This document shows, piece by piece, positions 7,774 through 17,058 of a stretch of 43,701 nt of DNA. This DNA is from Lutibacter sp. GTDB taxonomy: Bacteria > Bacteroidota > Bacteroidia > Flavobacteriales > Flavobacteriaceae. The position numbers were made by a program, and so were the translations under genes. Position 1 is the first letter of the stretch. Every line of letters begins with the position of its first letter. The stretch is taken from contig DAIDMK010000024.1 in NCBI GenBank assembly GCA_027449025.1, positions 1-43,701 of the forward strand, given 5' to 3'. The notes beneath the pieces were generated by a model, which saw only the letters and a list, made by a program, of their open reading frames with translations, was not told where the DNA came from and did not search any database.

Positions 7774-8835
7774 TTAGATATTTAACAAAAACTTCAAAGT
7801 GTCAACGCCATCGGCATAGTCCCATAATTTTGGATGTTGCGTTTGCCCAAATTTTACAAAATTTAAATCGTTTTCGATGCAAACAATACATTGAATGGCT
7901 TCTTTTTCAGTTTCCAATTTTGTCAATAAATTTTTATAAGAATCGTAAAACTCATAAAAAATAGTTGCAATTGGAGAAGCGTAACTTGGGTCTTCTTTCA
8001 ACATTACAAAGCCATTGTCTTGAATTTTAAACAAACTCATTAAATAAATAGCTTTGTTATAATCGTAATTGTTTTCGTATTTTTTTATGTTTATGATATC
8101 ATTGAATTTATACAAAGCATTAAAAAACAGGTCGAAGTTGTAATTTTTAGGAACAAAAATTTTAGAAACACTTCTACACCCTAAACCAAAATATTGAAAG
8201 ATATCATCGCCTAAAGCTTCCAATTGCTGTTTGGTTTCTTTACCGGTAATGATGGCTACGGAATTTTTGCTGCTTCTGATAATGGAAGGATATTTTCCGA
8301 AATAAAATTCAAAATAACGTTTCGTATTGTTGCTTCCGGTAGCTATAACAGCATCAAAATCTTCTAATTTTTTTTCAGTAAAGGTGATTTTATTTTTAAA
8401 ATAGGGATGGTGATATTCCAAAAATTTAGCTATTAAAGGCAAAAAATGTTTATCGTTTGAGGAAAGTTTAACCAAGGCATTGTTGCCACTTAATAAAACC
8501 GTTAAAAAATCATGAAATCCAACTAAGGGAATGTTTCCTGCCATAATAATGGCAATGTTTTTAGGTCTAGTATTTTCATCAATGCTATAGGTTGATGTCC
8601 ACTTTTTTAAATTTTCGATGGTTAGTGCTTCGCTCCAGCTTTCAAAAGCCTTTAAAACATTTTCTTGGGTAAACCAACCGTTAAATTCCGACGCTCTGTT
8701 GATTTGCATTTCAAACGCATCAAAAAGAACGGGATTGAATTCAGCACTTTTATTTTTTTCAATTTTTGAAGTTGAAAATTGTTTAAAAAATTCACCGAGT
8801 TTTGCGAAAGCTTCTATCCGTTGGTTTAAATCCAT
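7774..8835 (-). CDS. LuxC-type acyl-CoA reductase
   Basis: A 353-residue protein of the acyl-CoA reductase (LuxC, PF05893) branch of the aldehyde dehydrogenase superfamily. Such enzymes reduce fatty acyl thioesters to aldehydes through an acyl-cysteine intermediate. Visible features are the nucleotide-binding region NIAIIMAGNIPLVGFHDF (about 93-110), LSGNNALVKLSSND, the VIATGSNNTKRYFEFYFGKY block, and the probable nucleophile C220 in YFGLGCRSVSK. It lies next to a divergently transcribed two-cluster ferredoxin and just downstream of the serC promoter region on the opposite flank. No luciferase or other lux gene is present, so bioluminescence is not implied. The true substrate in Bacteroidota is not known to me. 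Confidence 0.87.
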   Translation of the reverse strand: MDLNQRIEAFAKLGEFFKQFSTSKIEKNKSAEFNPVLFDAFEMQINRASEFNGWFTQENVLKAFESWSEALTIENLKKWTSTYSIDENTRPKNIAIIMAGNIPLVGFHDFLTVLLSGNNALVKLSSNDKHFLPLIAKFLEYHHPYFKNKITFTEKKLEDFDAVIATGSNNTKRYFEFYFGKYPSIIRSSKNSVAIITGKETKQQLEALGDDIFQYFGLGCRSVSKIFVPKNYNFDLFFNALYKFNDIINIKKYENNYDYNKAIYLMSLFKIQDNGFVMLKEDPSYASPIATIFYEFYDSYKNLLTKLETEKEAIQCIVCIENDLNFVKFGQTQHPKLWDYADGVDTLKFLLNI

Positions 8836-8958
8836 TCTATGGTATCTTAAAATTAAATTTTTATATTCCCTCTGGTAAAAATGATTTTAAATAAAACATC
8901 AGAGGAACCCACATTATATTTTTTTATATTTTACAAAATAAAAAGTAAAAAAAATATG

Positions 8959-8966
8959 TAGGTTTG
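8959..8966 (+). promoter_or_regulatory. -7 promoter box upstream of the ferredoxin gene
   Basis: TAGGTTTG matches the Bacteroidota sigma-A -7 consensus TAnnTTTG and lies 25 bases before the ferredoxin ATG. No clear TTG -33 element is visible at the usual distance, so the assignment rests on the -7 match and its placement in a divergent intergenic region. Confidence 0.5.
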
Positions 8967-8991
8967 TGGCAAAATTAATCTAAATAAAATT

Positions 8992-9354
8992 ATGGCCATA
9001 AAAATAACCGACGAATGTATTAATTGTGGTGCTTGTGAACCGGAATGCCCTAATAATGCGATATATGAAGCTGCAGAAAACTGGAAGTTTTCTGATGGTA
9101 CAAAACTTACCGGTAAAATAATTTTAGCCAATGGAAAGGAATTTAATGCTGATGAAACACAAGAACCCATCAATGATGAATATTACTTTATAGTTGCAGA
9201 TAAATGTACTGAATGCAAAGGATTTTTTAACGAACCGCAATGTGCTGCTGTTTGTCCGGTAGATTGCTGTGTGCCGGATGATGATATTGTTGAGACAGAA
9301 GAACAATTATTGGCAAAACAAAAGTTTTTACACAATGGGGAGCAAGATTTTTAA
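8992..9354 (+). CDS. Ferredoxin with two [4Fe-4S] clusters
   Basis: A 120-residue soluble electron carrier. The first cluster motif is [11 protein letters not shown] at about residues 9-19 followed by PNNAIY. The second begins CTECKGFF and continues after an insertion with [10 protein letters not shown], so the C-terminal cluster has the extended spacing of Azotobacter/Chromatium-type ferredoxins. An acidic segment and a short C-terminal helix follow. It is divergent from the LuxC-type reductase gene, 156 bases away, and could act with it as a redox partner, which is inference. The ATG start is preceded by a good -7 box at 8959-8966. Confidence 0.92.
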   Translation: MAIKITDECINCGACEPECPNNAIYEAAENWKFSDGTKLTGKIILANGKEFNADETQEPINDEYYFIVADKCTECKGFFNEPQCAAVCPVDCCVPDDDIVETEEQLLAKQKFLHNGEQDF

Positions 9355-9451
9355 TTAAATTAGTTTACAGTTACCAGTTTCAAAAGGCAGTAAGCCGGAA
9401 GTTTGTATAAACAAATTGATGTATAAAAGTTTTAACAAATAAATAAATACC
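9355..9451. other. Convergent intergenic gap with weak hairpin
   Basis: This gap separates two convergent genes. TTTGT and ACAAA at about 9402-9415 can form a five-base-pair hairpin, but no run of T follows closely, so it is at best a weak terminator. Nothing else is recognised. Confidence 0.3.
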
Positions 9452-10642
9452 TTATTTCTGCTTTAAAATTAAAAAACTATAACGAATTAATAACATCACC
9501 ATAACCGGTATAATTGCATGGTTAAAAACCTGTATTTTCAAAACCCATACAATTGCCTGTACTGCCAATAAAACCAATAATAATGTATTATAATTTATCA
9601 GCCATTTTGGTAAAACTTCTTTAAACATAAAAAAGGCAACTACTAAATTTGGCGCAAAAGCCCATAAAAAGTTGAAGTTTTTATAGGTTGCGGTATGACT
9701 TGTGGCAAACCATAACAATAAAACCACAACGCCTATTAAACCAGTTATAAAATACAGAGAAAAATCAATCCATTTGCTTCTTTTGTTATTGGTATAATTT
9801 TGATAGGTTTTAACTATAAAAAATAGCGCAATTACCAACAAAACAATTAATGGCTGCATTATAGAAAATGGACGAGGCTGAATATTTTCATTTAAAACAG
9901 TGTTGTCTGTTTTTACTATAGGAATATTTTTCCCATCAACTTTTATGGTAGCATTGTTGAAACCCAGGTAAATATAATCGGGTAAAAACTTATATTCGGC
10001 AGCGGTTGCATCCCTGTCAATTACAGATCCCAAGGCTAAATCAATCCCAAATTTCCCCCATTTAAATTTATCGGCAGTATAGTCGGCAATTAAGCCCCGA
10101 TGAGATTTATGGTCGGTAATATGGTTGTTGTTAAAAGTGACTTTGTCTTTTAAAACAGTTTTAATCACTTCTTCTATTTTTGTCGAACAATTGTCATAAA
10201 AGAAATCATATTGATAAGAGCTGTTTTCTGGTTTTGCATTGTTTTCCAAAAAATCATAAACTGCCTGTACATCGGCTTCATTTAATGCTAATTCCTGTGT
10301 TTTAACCCAACGATTTTCATAATTAAACTGTTGTAAAAAATAGCCATAACGGGTTGTAGAAAGTTGGTAAATTAGTTTTCCTTTTGCAAAATTGAGATAG
10401 AAATTTGGTTTGTTGAAGTCGAAAGTGCCGTAGTTATATATTTTATCCAACTTTAAAAACGGGTCGTAAACCCTAAAAGCACTGTGACCAAAAGCGCTGT
10501 ACAATTCGCTTCCGGGTCCGCAGGTAACAACGCTTACGCTGGCTTCTGATGTTAATTTCTGTTGTGCCATCAATTGAAAGCAACTAAAAAACAGTATAAA
10601 AATGAAGTGAAATTTCTTGCGCATTTTATTTGAAAAACCCAT
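9452..10642 (-). CDS. DUF4105 domain membrane protein
   Basis: A 396-residue envelope protein. An N-terminal signal peptide (about residues 7-26, MRKKFHFIFILFFSC...LMAQ) precedes a DUF4105 domain (Lnb N-terminal periplasmic-like domain). Its likely papain/NlpC-like residues occur in SELYSAFGHSAFRVYD, YNYGTFDF and YDFFYDNCSTKI. From about residue 260 the rest is hydrophobic, with roughly four to five membrane segments, so the domain probably faces the periplasm. Start codons at 10642 and 10624 are both possible; the latter begins right at the signal peptide. The catalytic role is inferred from the conserved His and Cys positions. No substrate is known. Confidence 0.82.
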   Translation of the reverse strand: MGFSNKMRKKFHFIFILFFSCFQLMAQQKLTSEASVSVVTCGPGSELYSAFGHSAFRVYDPFLKLDKIYNYGTFDFNKPNFYLNFAKGKLIYQLSTTRYGYFLQQFNYENRWVKTQELALNEADVQAVYDFLENNAKPENSSYQYDFFYDNCSTKIEEVIKTVLKDKVTFNNNHITDHKSHRGLIADYTADKFKWGKFGIDLALGSVIDRDATAAEYKFLPDYIYLGFNNATIKVDGKNIPIVKTDNTVLNENIQPRPFSIMQPLIVLLVIALFFIVKTYQNYTNNKRSKWIDFSLYFITGLIGVVVLLLWFATSHTATYKNFNFLWAFAPNLVVAFFMFKEVLPKWLINYNTLLLVLLAVQAIVWVLKIQVFNHAIIPVMVMLLIRYSFLILKQK

Positions 10643-10951
10643 CGTTAAAAATTCATAGGATTATAGTACAACTATTTAAATGTGATGATAACTAATGTCA
10701 TATTTTATGGCTATTAATTAAAAGAGCGAATGTAAAAAAAACTTTCTAAGTTAAGTTTAAAATTTAGGAAATATTATGTTTGTAAATTTAAAAAATCGAT
10801 TTTTACTCATAAAAATCTTAGCTGAATTCTGATTAAATCCGTAGGTGAATAAAATGATTTTAAATTGGTATTTAGCAATTTATTAAAAAGTTCTATCGAA
10901 TTAAATTTTACTGAAAAACAATGATTAAATTTACGAAAAATAAAAATAGTG
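10643..10951. promoter_or_regulatory. Divergent intergenic region with a -7 box
   Basis: About 309 AT-rich bases separate the DUF4105 gene from pssA. The clearest signal is TATGTTTG at 10775-10782, a match to the Bacteroidota -7 consensus on the plus strand. It implies a long leader of about 165 bases before pssA if it is used. TAAATTTA at about 10925-10932 is a weaker alternative close to the gene. I see no convincing hairpin, repeat or small gene in the rest. Confidence 0.35.
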
Positions 10952-11719
10952 ATGCTAAAAAAATACATTCCCAATTTATTGACGCTACTTAACTTACTTT
11001 CAGGAACAATTGCAGTATATTTTGCGGTTAAAGAAGAATTGGTAATCGCGGCAGGTTTTGTTTTTTTAGGGATATTTTTTGATTTCTTCGACGGATTTGC
11101 GGCAAGAATCATGAAAGTTCAGGGAGAATTGGGAAAACAATTGGACTCATTGGCTGATGTTGTTACAAGTGGGGTAGTGCCTGGAATAGTTTTGTTTCAG
11201 CTGATTTCTAAATCGGTAGCGGATGAAACTTGGGAAAATGCCGTTAAATCGGTTTTGAAAATAGGAAACGAACATTATTTCACGAGTTCTTTTTTTATCT
11301 CCTTAATTGGATTGCTTTTTACGCTTGGCGCCGCATACAGGCTGGCGAAATTTAATATTGATGAACGGCAAACAAGTTCATTTATTGGTTTGCCGACACC
11401 GGCTGCGGCATTGGTGGTTTTATCATTGCCGTTAATATTAAATTTCAGCGGAAATGAATTTGCATCTTCGATTATCCAAAATGTATGGTTTTTAATAGGA
11501 ATTTCTATCCTTCTTTGTTATTTAATGAATGCGGAAATCCCTTTATTTTCATTAAAATTTAAAGACTACAGTTGGAAAAAAAATAAGATAAAGTATGTGT
11601 TTATAATGCTTACGGCTATTTTTAGTGCCTTATTTCAATTTATAGCCATTCCATTGGTAATATTGTTATATGTTTTGCTGTCAACCATTGAAAATAAGCT
11701 ACTTAAAAAATCGATTTAA
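10952..11719 (+). CDS. pssA: CDP-diacylglycerol-serine O-phosphatidyltransferase
   Basis: PssA condenses CDP-diacylglycerol with L-serine to make phosphatidylserine, the precursor of phosphatidylethanolamine. The 255-residue integral membrane protein carries the complete CDP-alcohol phosphotransferase signature at about residues 45-72: [20 protein letters not shown] with LAD following, that is DG-x2-AR-x8-G-x3-D-x3-D. Six to seven hydrophobic segments are visible. I chose ATG at 10952; a GTG directly before it (10949) would add one residue. The gene converges on lptB with a four-base overlap of the two stop-codon regions, leaving no room for an intergenic terminator. Confidence 0.94.
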   Translation: MLKKYIPNLLTLLNLLSGTIAVYFAVKEELVIAAGFVFLGIFFDFFDGFAARIMKVQGELGKQLDSLADVVTSGVVPGIVLFQLISKSVADETWENAVKSVLKIGNEHYFTSSFFISLIGLLFTLGAAYRLAKFNIDERQTSSFIGLPTPAAALVVLSLPLILNFSGNEFASSIIQNVWFLIGISILLCYLMNAEIPLFSLKFKDYSWKKNKIKYVFIMLTAIFSALFQFIAIPLVILLYVLLSTIENKLLKKSI

Positions 11720-12450
11720 AATTTTCTTCTTTTTAACTCGAAATCTTTTCCTAGATAGACACGTCTAACAGTTTCATCTTCAGCAAGTTCTTGTGGTGTT
11801 CCTTCTTTTAAAATACCACCTTCAAACATCAAATAGGTTTTATCGGTAATGGCAAGTGTTTCTTGCACATTGTGGTCGGTAATTAAAATACCGATATTTC
11901 TGTCTTTTAGATGCGCCACAATATTCTGAATATCTTCAACGGCAATTGGGTCAACACCGGCAAAAGGCTCATCCAATAAAATAAACTTAGGATCTGATGC
12001 CAATGCCCGCGCTATTTCAGTTCTTCTTCGTTCCCCGCCCGAAAGTAAATCACCTCTGTTTTTACGTACATGAGCCAAACCAAATTCCTTTAACAAAGAT
12101 TCCATTTTGTCTTTTTGATCTGCCTTCGACATATCCGAAAATTGCAATACAGATAAAATATTATCTTCAACAGTTAATTTTCTAAAAATAGAAGCTTCCT
12201 GCGCCAAATAACCCACACCTTCCTGTGCTCTTTTATACATTGGGTACTTGGTAATTTCCTGATTGTCCAAATATATTTTTCCTTCATTGGGCTGAATCAT
12301 TCCAACAATCATATAAAATGAAGTGGTTTTTCCTGCGCCATTCGGACCTAAAAGTCCAACAATTTCTCCCTGTTCCACTTGTAATGAAATTCCGTTCACA
12401 ACATATTTGCTCCCGTATTTCTTTTTTATATTTTCAGCTCTTAAAATCAT
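11716..12450 (-). CDS. lptB: LPS export ABC transporter ATPase LptB
   Basis: LptB is the cytoplasmic ATPase of the LptBFG complex that extracts LPS from the inner membrane for transport to the outer membrane. The 244-residue sequence has Walker [10 protein letters not shown] (about 35-43), the Q-loop in [14 protein letters not shown], the signature LSGGERRR, Walker [14 protein letters not shown] and the H-loop ITDHNV. The C-terminal [13 protein letters not shown] ending is characteristic of LptB rather than of branched-chain amino-acid ATPases. The other Lpt genes are not in the window. It converges on pssA with a four-base overlap and is the last gene downstream of the kdsD-tatC-CMD set. Confidence 0.95.
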   Translation of the reverse strand: MILRAENIKKKYGSKYVVNGISLQVEQGEIVGLLGPNGAGKTTSFYMIVGMIQPNEGKIYLDNQEITKYPMYKRAQEGVGYLAQEASIFRKLTVEDNILSVLQFSDMSKADQKDKMESLLKEFGLAHVRKNRGDLLSGGERRRTEIARALASDPKFILLDEPFAGVDPIAVEDIQNIVAHLKDRNIGILITDHNVQETLAITDKTYLMFEGGILKEGTPQELAEDETVRRVYLGKDFELKRRKF

Positions 12451-12522
12451 TGTTGCTTATTTGTTGAATTGTGTAATTGTTTAATTGATTTTTTTAAACT
12501 TTCAATTATTCATTTTTAATTA

Positions 12523-12897
12523 TTAATTATCCATTGTCTCAAGTTCTTCCCAATATTCATAAGCCCGTCTTAAATGAGGAATTACGATGGTGCCGCCAAC
12601 CAAAGTTGCTATGGATAGTGATTCCATCACCTTTTCTTTGGAAACCCCAGCCTTAAAACATCCTTCTAAATGATATTTGATGCAATCATCACATCGCAAA
12701 ACAGCCGAAGCCACCAAACCTAATAATTCTTTAGTTTGAACATCTAAATGACCGGTTTTGTAGGCATTGGTATCAATGTTAAAAATCCTTTTGATGATTT
12801 TATTGTCATCAGCCAAAATTTTATCGTTCATTTTTGCCCGATAGGCGTTAAATTCTTCTACTTGATTAGGCATTTTTAAGTTCTTTTTTGCGCTCAT
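12523..12897 (-). CDS. AhpD-like carboxymuconolactone decarboxylase family protein
   Basis: A 124-residue protein of the CMD/AhpD fold. The redox motif CDDCIKYHLEGC (about residues 70-81) has the CxxC plus downstream His of AhpD-type peroxidase partners, so a thiol peroxidase or disulfide-reductase role is likelier than muconolactone decarboxylation. The ATG at 12897 overlaps tatC by 32 bases. An alternative ATG at 12873 (MPNQVEEF) overlaps by only 8 bases (ATGCCTAA) and matches where homology seems to begin, so the true start may be there. It is probably cotranscribed with tatC. Confidence 0.88.
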   Translation of the reverse strand: MSAKKNLKMPNQVEEFNAYRAKMNDKILADDNKIIKRIFNIDTNAYKTGHLDVQTKELLGLVASAVLRCDDCIKYHLEGCFKAGVSKEKVMESLSIATLVGGTIVIPHLRRAYEYWEELETMDN

Positions 12898-13699
12898 TTT
12901 TTAAAACTACTTTCGAAATAAATATACTTACTTCATATAAAACAAGGATAGGAATTGCTACAATAATTTGGCTAACAATATCTGGAGGAGTAATTACTGC
13001 GGATAAAATTAATACCAAAACCAATGCATGTTTTCTATATCTTTTTAAAAAATCGGGTGTAATTAATCCCATTTTAGTTAAGAAATACATCACTATTGGC
13101 AATTCAAAGATCAATCCGGAAGCCAATACCGATGATTTTAACAAGGAGATATAGGAATCAATTTTAATGTTTCGTTCCACCAAATCACTTACAGAATAAT
13201 TTCCTAAAAAGTTTACAGAAAGTGGCGTAATCACATAATATCCAAACAAAACTCCCACAAAAAACAAAAACGAAGAAACAATGATAAAAGCCACTGCGCC
13301 TTTTCGTTCTTTTTCATAAAGGCCTGGACTTATAAATTTCCAAAATTCCCATATAATAAAGGGAAAAGCAATAATAAATCCGACTGTAATTGATATCCAA
13401 ATATGAGCACTAAATTGCTCTCCCATTTCCAAACTTTGCAAGGTAAAAGGGATTTTATCTATACACAAACCATCTGTGCCAAAGAATCTTGAAACGCGGC
13501 AAAATACCCTGTATGTAATAAAATTAGGATCCTTAGGTGCGAAAATAATTTTGTTGAAAATGAAGTTCTTCATCAAAAATGCAATTATGCCAAAAATAAA
13601 TATAGCTGCACTAGAGCGAACCAAATGCCATCTCAATTCTTCAACATGGTCTAAAAATGACATGTCTTTTTCAAGTTCTCCTTTTTTCTTTTTTGCCAT
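12866..13699 (-). CDS. tatC: Sec-independent protein translocase TatC
   Basis: TatC is the core membrane subunit of the twin-arginine translocase and the receptor for RR signal peptides. The 277-residue protein starts with a lysine-rich cytoplasmic tail and the conserved MSFLDHVEELRWHLVRS block (about 13-29) that binds signal peptides. Six membrane segments follow, with the first periplasmic loop extended. The conserved FWKFISPGLYEKERK sits at the second cytoplasmic loop, with the functional Glu near it. tatA/B are not in this window. It is separated from kdsD by one base and overlaps the CMD gene. Confidence 0.95.
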   Translation of the reverse strand: MAKKKKGELEKDMSFLDHVEELRWHLVRSSAAIFIFGIIAFLMKNFIFNKIIFAPKDPNFITYRVFCRVSRFFGTDGLCIDKIPFTLQSLEMGEQFSAHIWISITVGFIIAFPFIIWEFWKFISPGLYEKERKGAVAFIIVSSFLFFVGVLFGYYVITPLSVNFLGNYSVSDLVERNIKIDSYISLLKSSVLASGLIFELPIVMYFLTKMGLITPDFLKRYRKHALVLVLILSAVITPPDIVSQIIVAIPILVLYEVSIFISKVVLKNERKKELKNA

Positions 13700-13700
13700 T

Positions 13701-14666
13701 TTAAAAAATTCCTTCTTTTAATAAATCATGCAAATGTACAACACCTATGTATATAGAATTGTCTTCAACCAAAATTTGGGAAATTTTATTATTTTCCATA
13801 GTTTCCATTGCTTCAATGGCCATCGCATCAACCTGTATTGTTTTCGGATTTTTGCTCATAATATCTTTAGCGACAAGCTTGCCAATATCGGGCGAATCTT
13901 TTAGCATTCTTCTTAAATCGCCATCAGTAATAATGCCAACTATTTTATTGTTATCAATAACGGCAGTGGTACCCAACCGTTTTTTTGAAATTTCAATAAT
14001 CACATCTTTAATTGGCGTAGTTGGGGCAACTTTTGGCATTTCATTTTTCCCAATTAAATCACTCACCCTTAAATATAATTTTTTTCCCAAGGCACCGCCA
14101 GGATGGTATTTTGCAAAATCTTTACTCGAAAAATTGTTGAGTTTCAATAAACATATTGCCAAAGCATCGCCCATAACCAATTGTGCTGTGGTACTTGTTG
14201 TTGGCGCTAAATTATTTGGATCAGCTTCTTTTTCCACACAGGAATTCAACAAAAAATCGGCATTTGAGCCTAAAAATGATGCTGCATTGCCTGTAATTGC
14301 AATTATTTTGTTTCCGTAATTTTTAATTAATGGCAATAATACCTTTATTTCTGGTGTGTTTCCGCTTTTTGAGATGCAAACCACCACATCATTTTCCTGA
14401 ATAATTCCTAAATCGCCGTGAATGGCATCGGCTGCATGCATAAATATTGCTGGGGTTCCTGTAGAATTTAACGTAGCGACAATCTTTGTTGCGATGTTTG
14501 CGCTTTTGCCAATTCCGGTCACAATTACCCTTCCTTTAGACTGATGAATAAAATTTACGGCATTTTCGAAATCTGCATCTAGAAAATTTACTAAATTCGC
14601 AATCGCTTTGCTTTCAATTAAAATTGTTTGCTTTGCATTCTCAATAATTGTATTTTTATTTTTCAA
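13701..14666 (-). CDS. kdsD: Arabinose-5-phosphate isomerase (KpsF/GutQ/KdsD family)
   Basis: KdsD converts ribulose-5-phosphate to arabinose-5-phosphate, the first step of Kdo synthesis for the LPS inner core. The protein has an N-terminal SIS domain (TGIGKSANIATK, HAADAIHGDLG, CISKSGNTPE, APTTSTTAQLVMGDALA) ending with FAKYHPGGALGKKL, followed by two CBS domains (about 200-320). I chose the TTG at 14666, giving 321 residues beginning MKNKNTIIENAKQ, because homology begins there. A second TTG at 14687 would add seven residues and no ATG is suitable. A minus-strand -7 box TATTTTTG lies at 14714-14721. It leads the tatC-CMD-lptB set. Confidence 0.93.
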   Translation of the reverse strand: MKNKNTIIENAKQTILIESKAIANLVNFLDADFENAVNFIHQSKGRVIVTGIGKSANIATKIVATLNSTGTPAIFMHAADAIHGDLGIIQENDVVVCISKSGNTPEIKVLLPLIKNYGNKIIAITGNAASFLGSNADFLLNSCVEKEADPNNLAPTTSTTAQLVMGDALAICLLKLNNFSSKDFAKYHPGGALGKKLYLRVSDLIGKNEMPKVAPTTPIKDVIIEISKKRLGTTAVIDNNKIVGIITDGDLRRMLKDSPDIGKLVAKDIMSKNPKTIQVDAMAIEAMETMENNKISQILVEDNSIYIGVVHLHDLLKEGIF

Positions 14667-14713
14667 GAGATTATGATTTTTTAACAAAAAAAAGTTTTAT
14701 CTTTAATTTTAAA

Positions 14714-14721
14714 CAAAAATA
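14714..14721 (-). promoter_or_regulatory. -7 promoter box upstream of kdsD
   Basis: Read on the minus strand this is TATTTTTG, a match to TAnnTTTG, 27-48 bases ahead of the two candidate kdsD starts. The region is very AT-rich and no TTG -33 element is clear, so a chance match is possible. Confidence 0.35.
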
Positions 14722-14808
14722 TATTTATTTATTTAGAAATTGAATAAACTGCTAATAAAAAAGTAAAAGTCAAAATTTATGAAATTTTTTAAATCATCAA
14801 CTAAGAGA

Positions 14809-14834
14809 TTGTTTTAGTTGTGGGTTTAAATTTG
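14809..14834 (+). promoter_or_regulatory. Bacteroidota-type promoter of recQ
   Basis: A TTG at 14809-14811 and TAAATTTG at 14827-14834 (consensus TAnnTTTG) lie 23 bases before the recQ ATG. The 15-base spacing is slightly short compared with the usual 17-23. The fit of the -7 box and its place in a divergent intergenic region support it. Confidence 0.5.
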
Positions 14835-14856
14835 TATTAATAATTTAGAAGTGATA

Positions 14857-17055
14857 ATGAATAGTAAAGAAATTGATTTACATGAGGCTTTAAAAAAATA
14901 TTTTGGTTTTACTAAATTTAAAGGTCTTCAAGAGCCTGTTATAAAAAGTATTATTGAGGGAAATGACACATTTGTGATAATGCCAACCGGCGGAGGAAAG
15001 TCCTTATGCTACCAGCTTCCCGCCTTGGTTAAAGAGGGTACAGCCATCGTTGTTTCACCGTTAATTGCATTGATGAAGAACCAGGTTGATGCCATTCGAG
15101 GCATTTCAGCGGAGCATGGAATTGCACATGTACTAAATTCATCCTTAAATAAAACGGAGGTTGCTCAAGTTAAAGGTGATATAGAGAAGGGAATTACAAA
15201 ATTATTGTATGTAGCTCCAGAATCTTTAATGAAAGAAGAGTACATCGACTTTTTAAAAAATCAGAATATATCTTTTGTAGCCATAGATGAAGCACATTGT
15301 ATATCAGAATGGGGGCATGATTTTAGGCCGGAATATAGAAACCTTAGAACCATAATTCAAAAAATAGACCATGTTCCATTAATTGGACTGACTGCAACTG
15401 CAACCCAAAAAGTACAGGAAGATATTATAAAAACGCTAGGCATGTTAAATGCCAATACCTTTAAAGCTTCCTTTAACCGACCCAATTTATTTTATGAAGT
15501 TCGGCCTAAAACAAAAAACATAAATTCTGATATTATTCGATTTGTACGCCAATTTCAGGGCAAATCGGGTATTATTTATTGTTTAAGTCGAAAGAAAGTT
15601 GAAGAAATAGCACAAGTATTACAAGTAAATGGCATAAAAGCAGTTCCTTATCACGCAGGATTGGACGGAAAAACCAGATCAAAACACCAAGATATGTTTT
15701 TGATGGAAGATGTTGATGTGGTGGTGGCAACGATTGCTTTTGGAATGGGGATTGACAAGCCTGATGTTCGTTTTGTGATTCATCATGACATTCCAAAAAG
15801 TTTGGAAAGCTATTATCAGGAAACTGGAAGGGCAGGACGCGATGGTGGTGAAGGTTTTTGTTTGGCTTATTATTCTTATAAAGATATTGAAAAGTTAGAA
15901 AAATTCTTATCAGGAAAACCTGTAGCAGAGCAGGAAATAGGCAATGCTTTGTTACAAGAAGTGGTTGGTTATGCAGAAACATCCATGTCTCGCAGAAAAT
16001 ATTTGTTGCATTATTTTGGGGAAGATTTTGATGAAGTAAATGGGTTGGGCGCACTAATGGATGACAATGCCAAAAACCCCAAGAAAAAACATGAGGCTGA
16101 AGCTGAATTAAAAATGCTATTGGAAGTTGTTGTAAAAACTTACCAAAAATATAAAGCAAAAGATCTTGTAAACACCTTAACTGGAAAATTAAATGCCCAA
16201 TTGAAATCCCATAAAACAGACGAACAAGCATTTTTTGGCTGTGGAAAAGAACAAGACGGAAAATATTGGATGGCGTTGATTAGACAAGCATTGGTTGCGA
16301 GATTTATCAATAAAGAAATTGAGCAATATGGTGTTATAAAAATTACTGACAAAGGAACTGACTTTATTGAAAATCCGTCTTCATTTATGATGACTGAAGA
16401 CCATGTTTATGATGAAAGTACTGATGCAACAATTTTAGCAAACATTAACGGAAGCGGAAATTCTGCGGATGAAGTGTTGCTTAAAATGCTCAAAGAATTA
16501 CAAAAGTCGGTTGCCAAGAAAAATGGTGTTCCACCTTATGCGGTACTGTTGGAACCATCGTTGGAAGATATGGCATTGAAATATCCAATGACTATGGATG
16601 AGTTAAAAAACATTTATGGCATTGGTGAAGGAAAAGCAAACAAATACGGCAAACCATTTATTGAATTGATTGCAAAATATGTAGAAGAAAACGACATTCT
16701 TCGACCAGATGATTTTGTGGTTAAGGGCACTGGTGTAAATTCAGGCCTAAAACTTTATATCATTCAGAATACAGACAGGAAAATTCCGCTCGAAGATATT
16801 GCAAAATCAAAAGGTTTAAGTTTTAATGAATTGATTGAAGAAATGCAAGGAATTGTTTATAGCGGCACCAAATTAAATATTAATTACCATATTGATGAAT
16901 TGTTGGATGAAGAGCAACAGGATGAGATTTTTGACTATTTTATGGAATCTAAAAGTGACAGGATTCAAGAAGCGTTAGACGAATTTGATGGTGATTATGA
17001 TGAAGAAGAGTTGCGCTTGATGCGTATAAAATTTATGAGTCAGGTTGCTAATTAA
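14857..17055 (+). CDS. recQ: ATP-dependent DNA helicase RecQ
   Basis: RecQ is a superfamily 2 3'-5' helicase acting in recombination and fork repair. From ATG 14857 the protein is 732 residues (GTG at 14851 adds two). Motif I is MPTGGGKS with K48, motif II is DEAH at 144-147 followed by the RecQ aromatic-rich loop ISEWGHDFRPEYR, and motif VI is QETGRAGRDG near 320-330. An RQC winged-helix region and a C-terminal HRDC domain (from about residue 550) follow, then an extended acidic tail. The zinc-binding cysteines normally found after RRKYLLHYFG are absent: the stretch at about 384-404 contains no cysteine. The stop lies three bases from the convergent ZIP gene. Confidence 0.95.
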   Translation: MNSKEIDLHEALKKYFGFTKFKGLQEPVIKSIIEGNDTFVIMPTGGGKSLCYQLPALVKEGTAIVVSPLIALMKNQVDAIRGISAEHGIAHVLNSSLNKTEVAQVKGDIEKGITKLLYVAPESLMKEEYIDFLKNQNISFVAIDEAHCISEWGHDFRPEYRNLRTIIQKIDHVPLIGLTATATQKVQEDIIKTLGMLNANTFKASFNRPNLFYEVRPKTKNINSDIIRFVRQFQGKSGIIYCLSRKKVEEIAQVLQVNGIKAVPYHAGLDGKTRSKHQDMFLMEDVDVVVATIAFGMGIDKPDVRFVIHHDIPKSLESYYQETGRAGRDGGEGFCLAYYSYKDIEKLEKFLSGKPVAEQEIGNALLQEVVGYAETSMSRRKYLLHYFGEDFDEVNGLGALMDDNAKNPKKKHEAEAELKMLLEVVVKTYQKYKAKDLVNTLTGKLNAQLKSHKTDEQAFFGCGKEQDGKYWMALIRQALVARFINKEIEQYGVIKITDKGTDFIENPSSFMMTEDHVYDESTDATILANINGSGNSADEVLLKMLKELQKSVAKKNGVPPYAVLLEPSLEDMALKYPMTMDELKNIYGIGEGKANKYGKPFIELIAKYVEENDILRPDDFVVKGTGVNSGLKLYIIQNTDRKIPLEDIAKSKGLSFNELIEEMQGIVYSGTKLNINYHIDELLDEEQQDEIFDYFMESKSDRIQEALDEFDGDYDEEELRLMRIKFMSQVAN

Positions 17056-17058
17056 AAA

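Noticed and set aside
7774-8835. Bioluminescence gene, because of LuxC similarity
   Set aside because: No luciferase, LuxD or LuxE gene is present; LuxC-type reductases occur widely outside lux operons.
10807-11112. 101-codon minus-strand frame over the pssA start
   Set aside because: It overlaps the conserved CDP-alcohol phosphotransferase motif of pssA and encodes nothing recognisable.
15572-16231. 219-codon reading frame antisense to recQ
   Set aside because: It lies wholly within recQ, is rich in Leu, His and Pro as expected from the reverse frame, and has no family resemblance.
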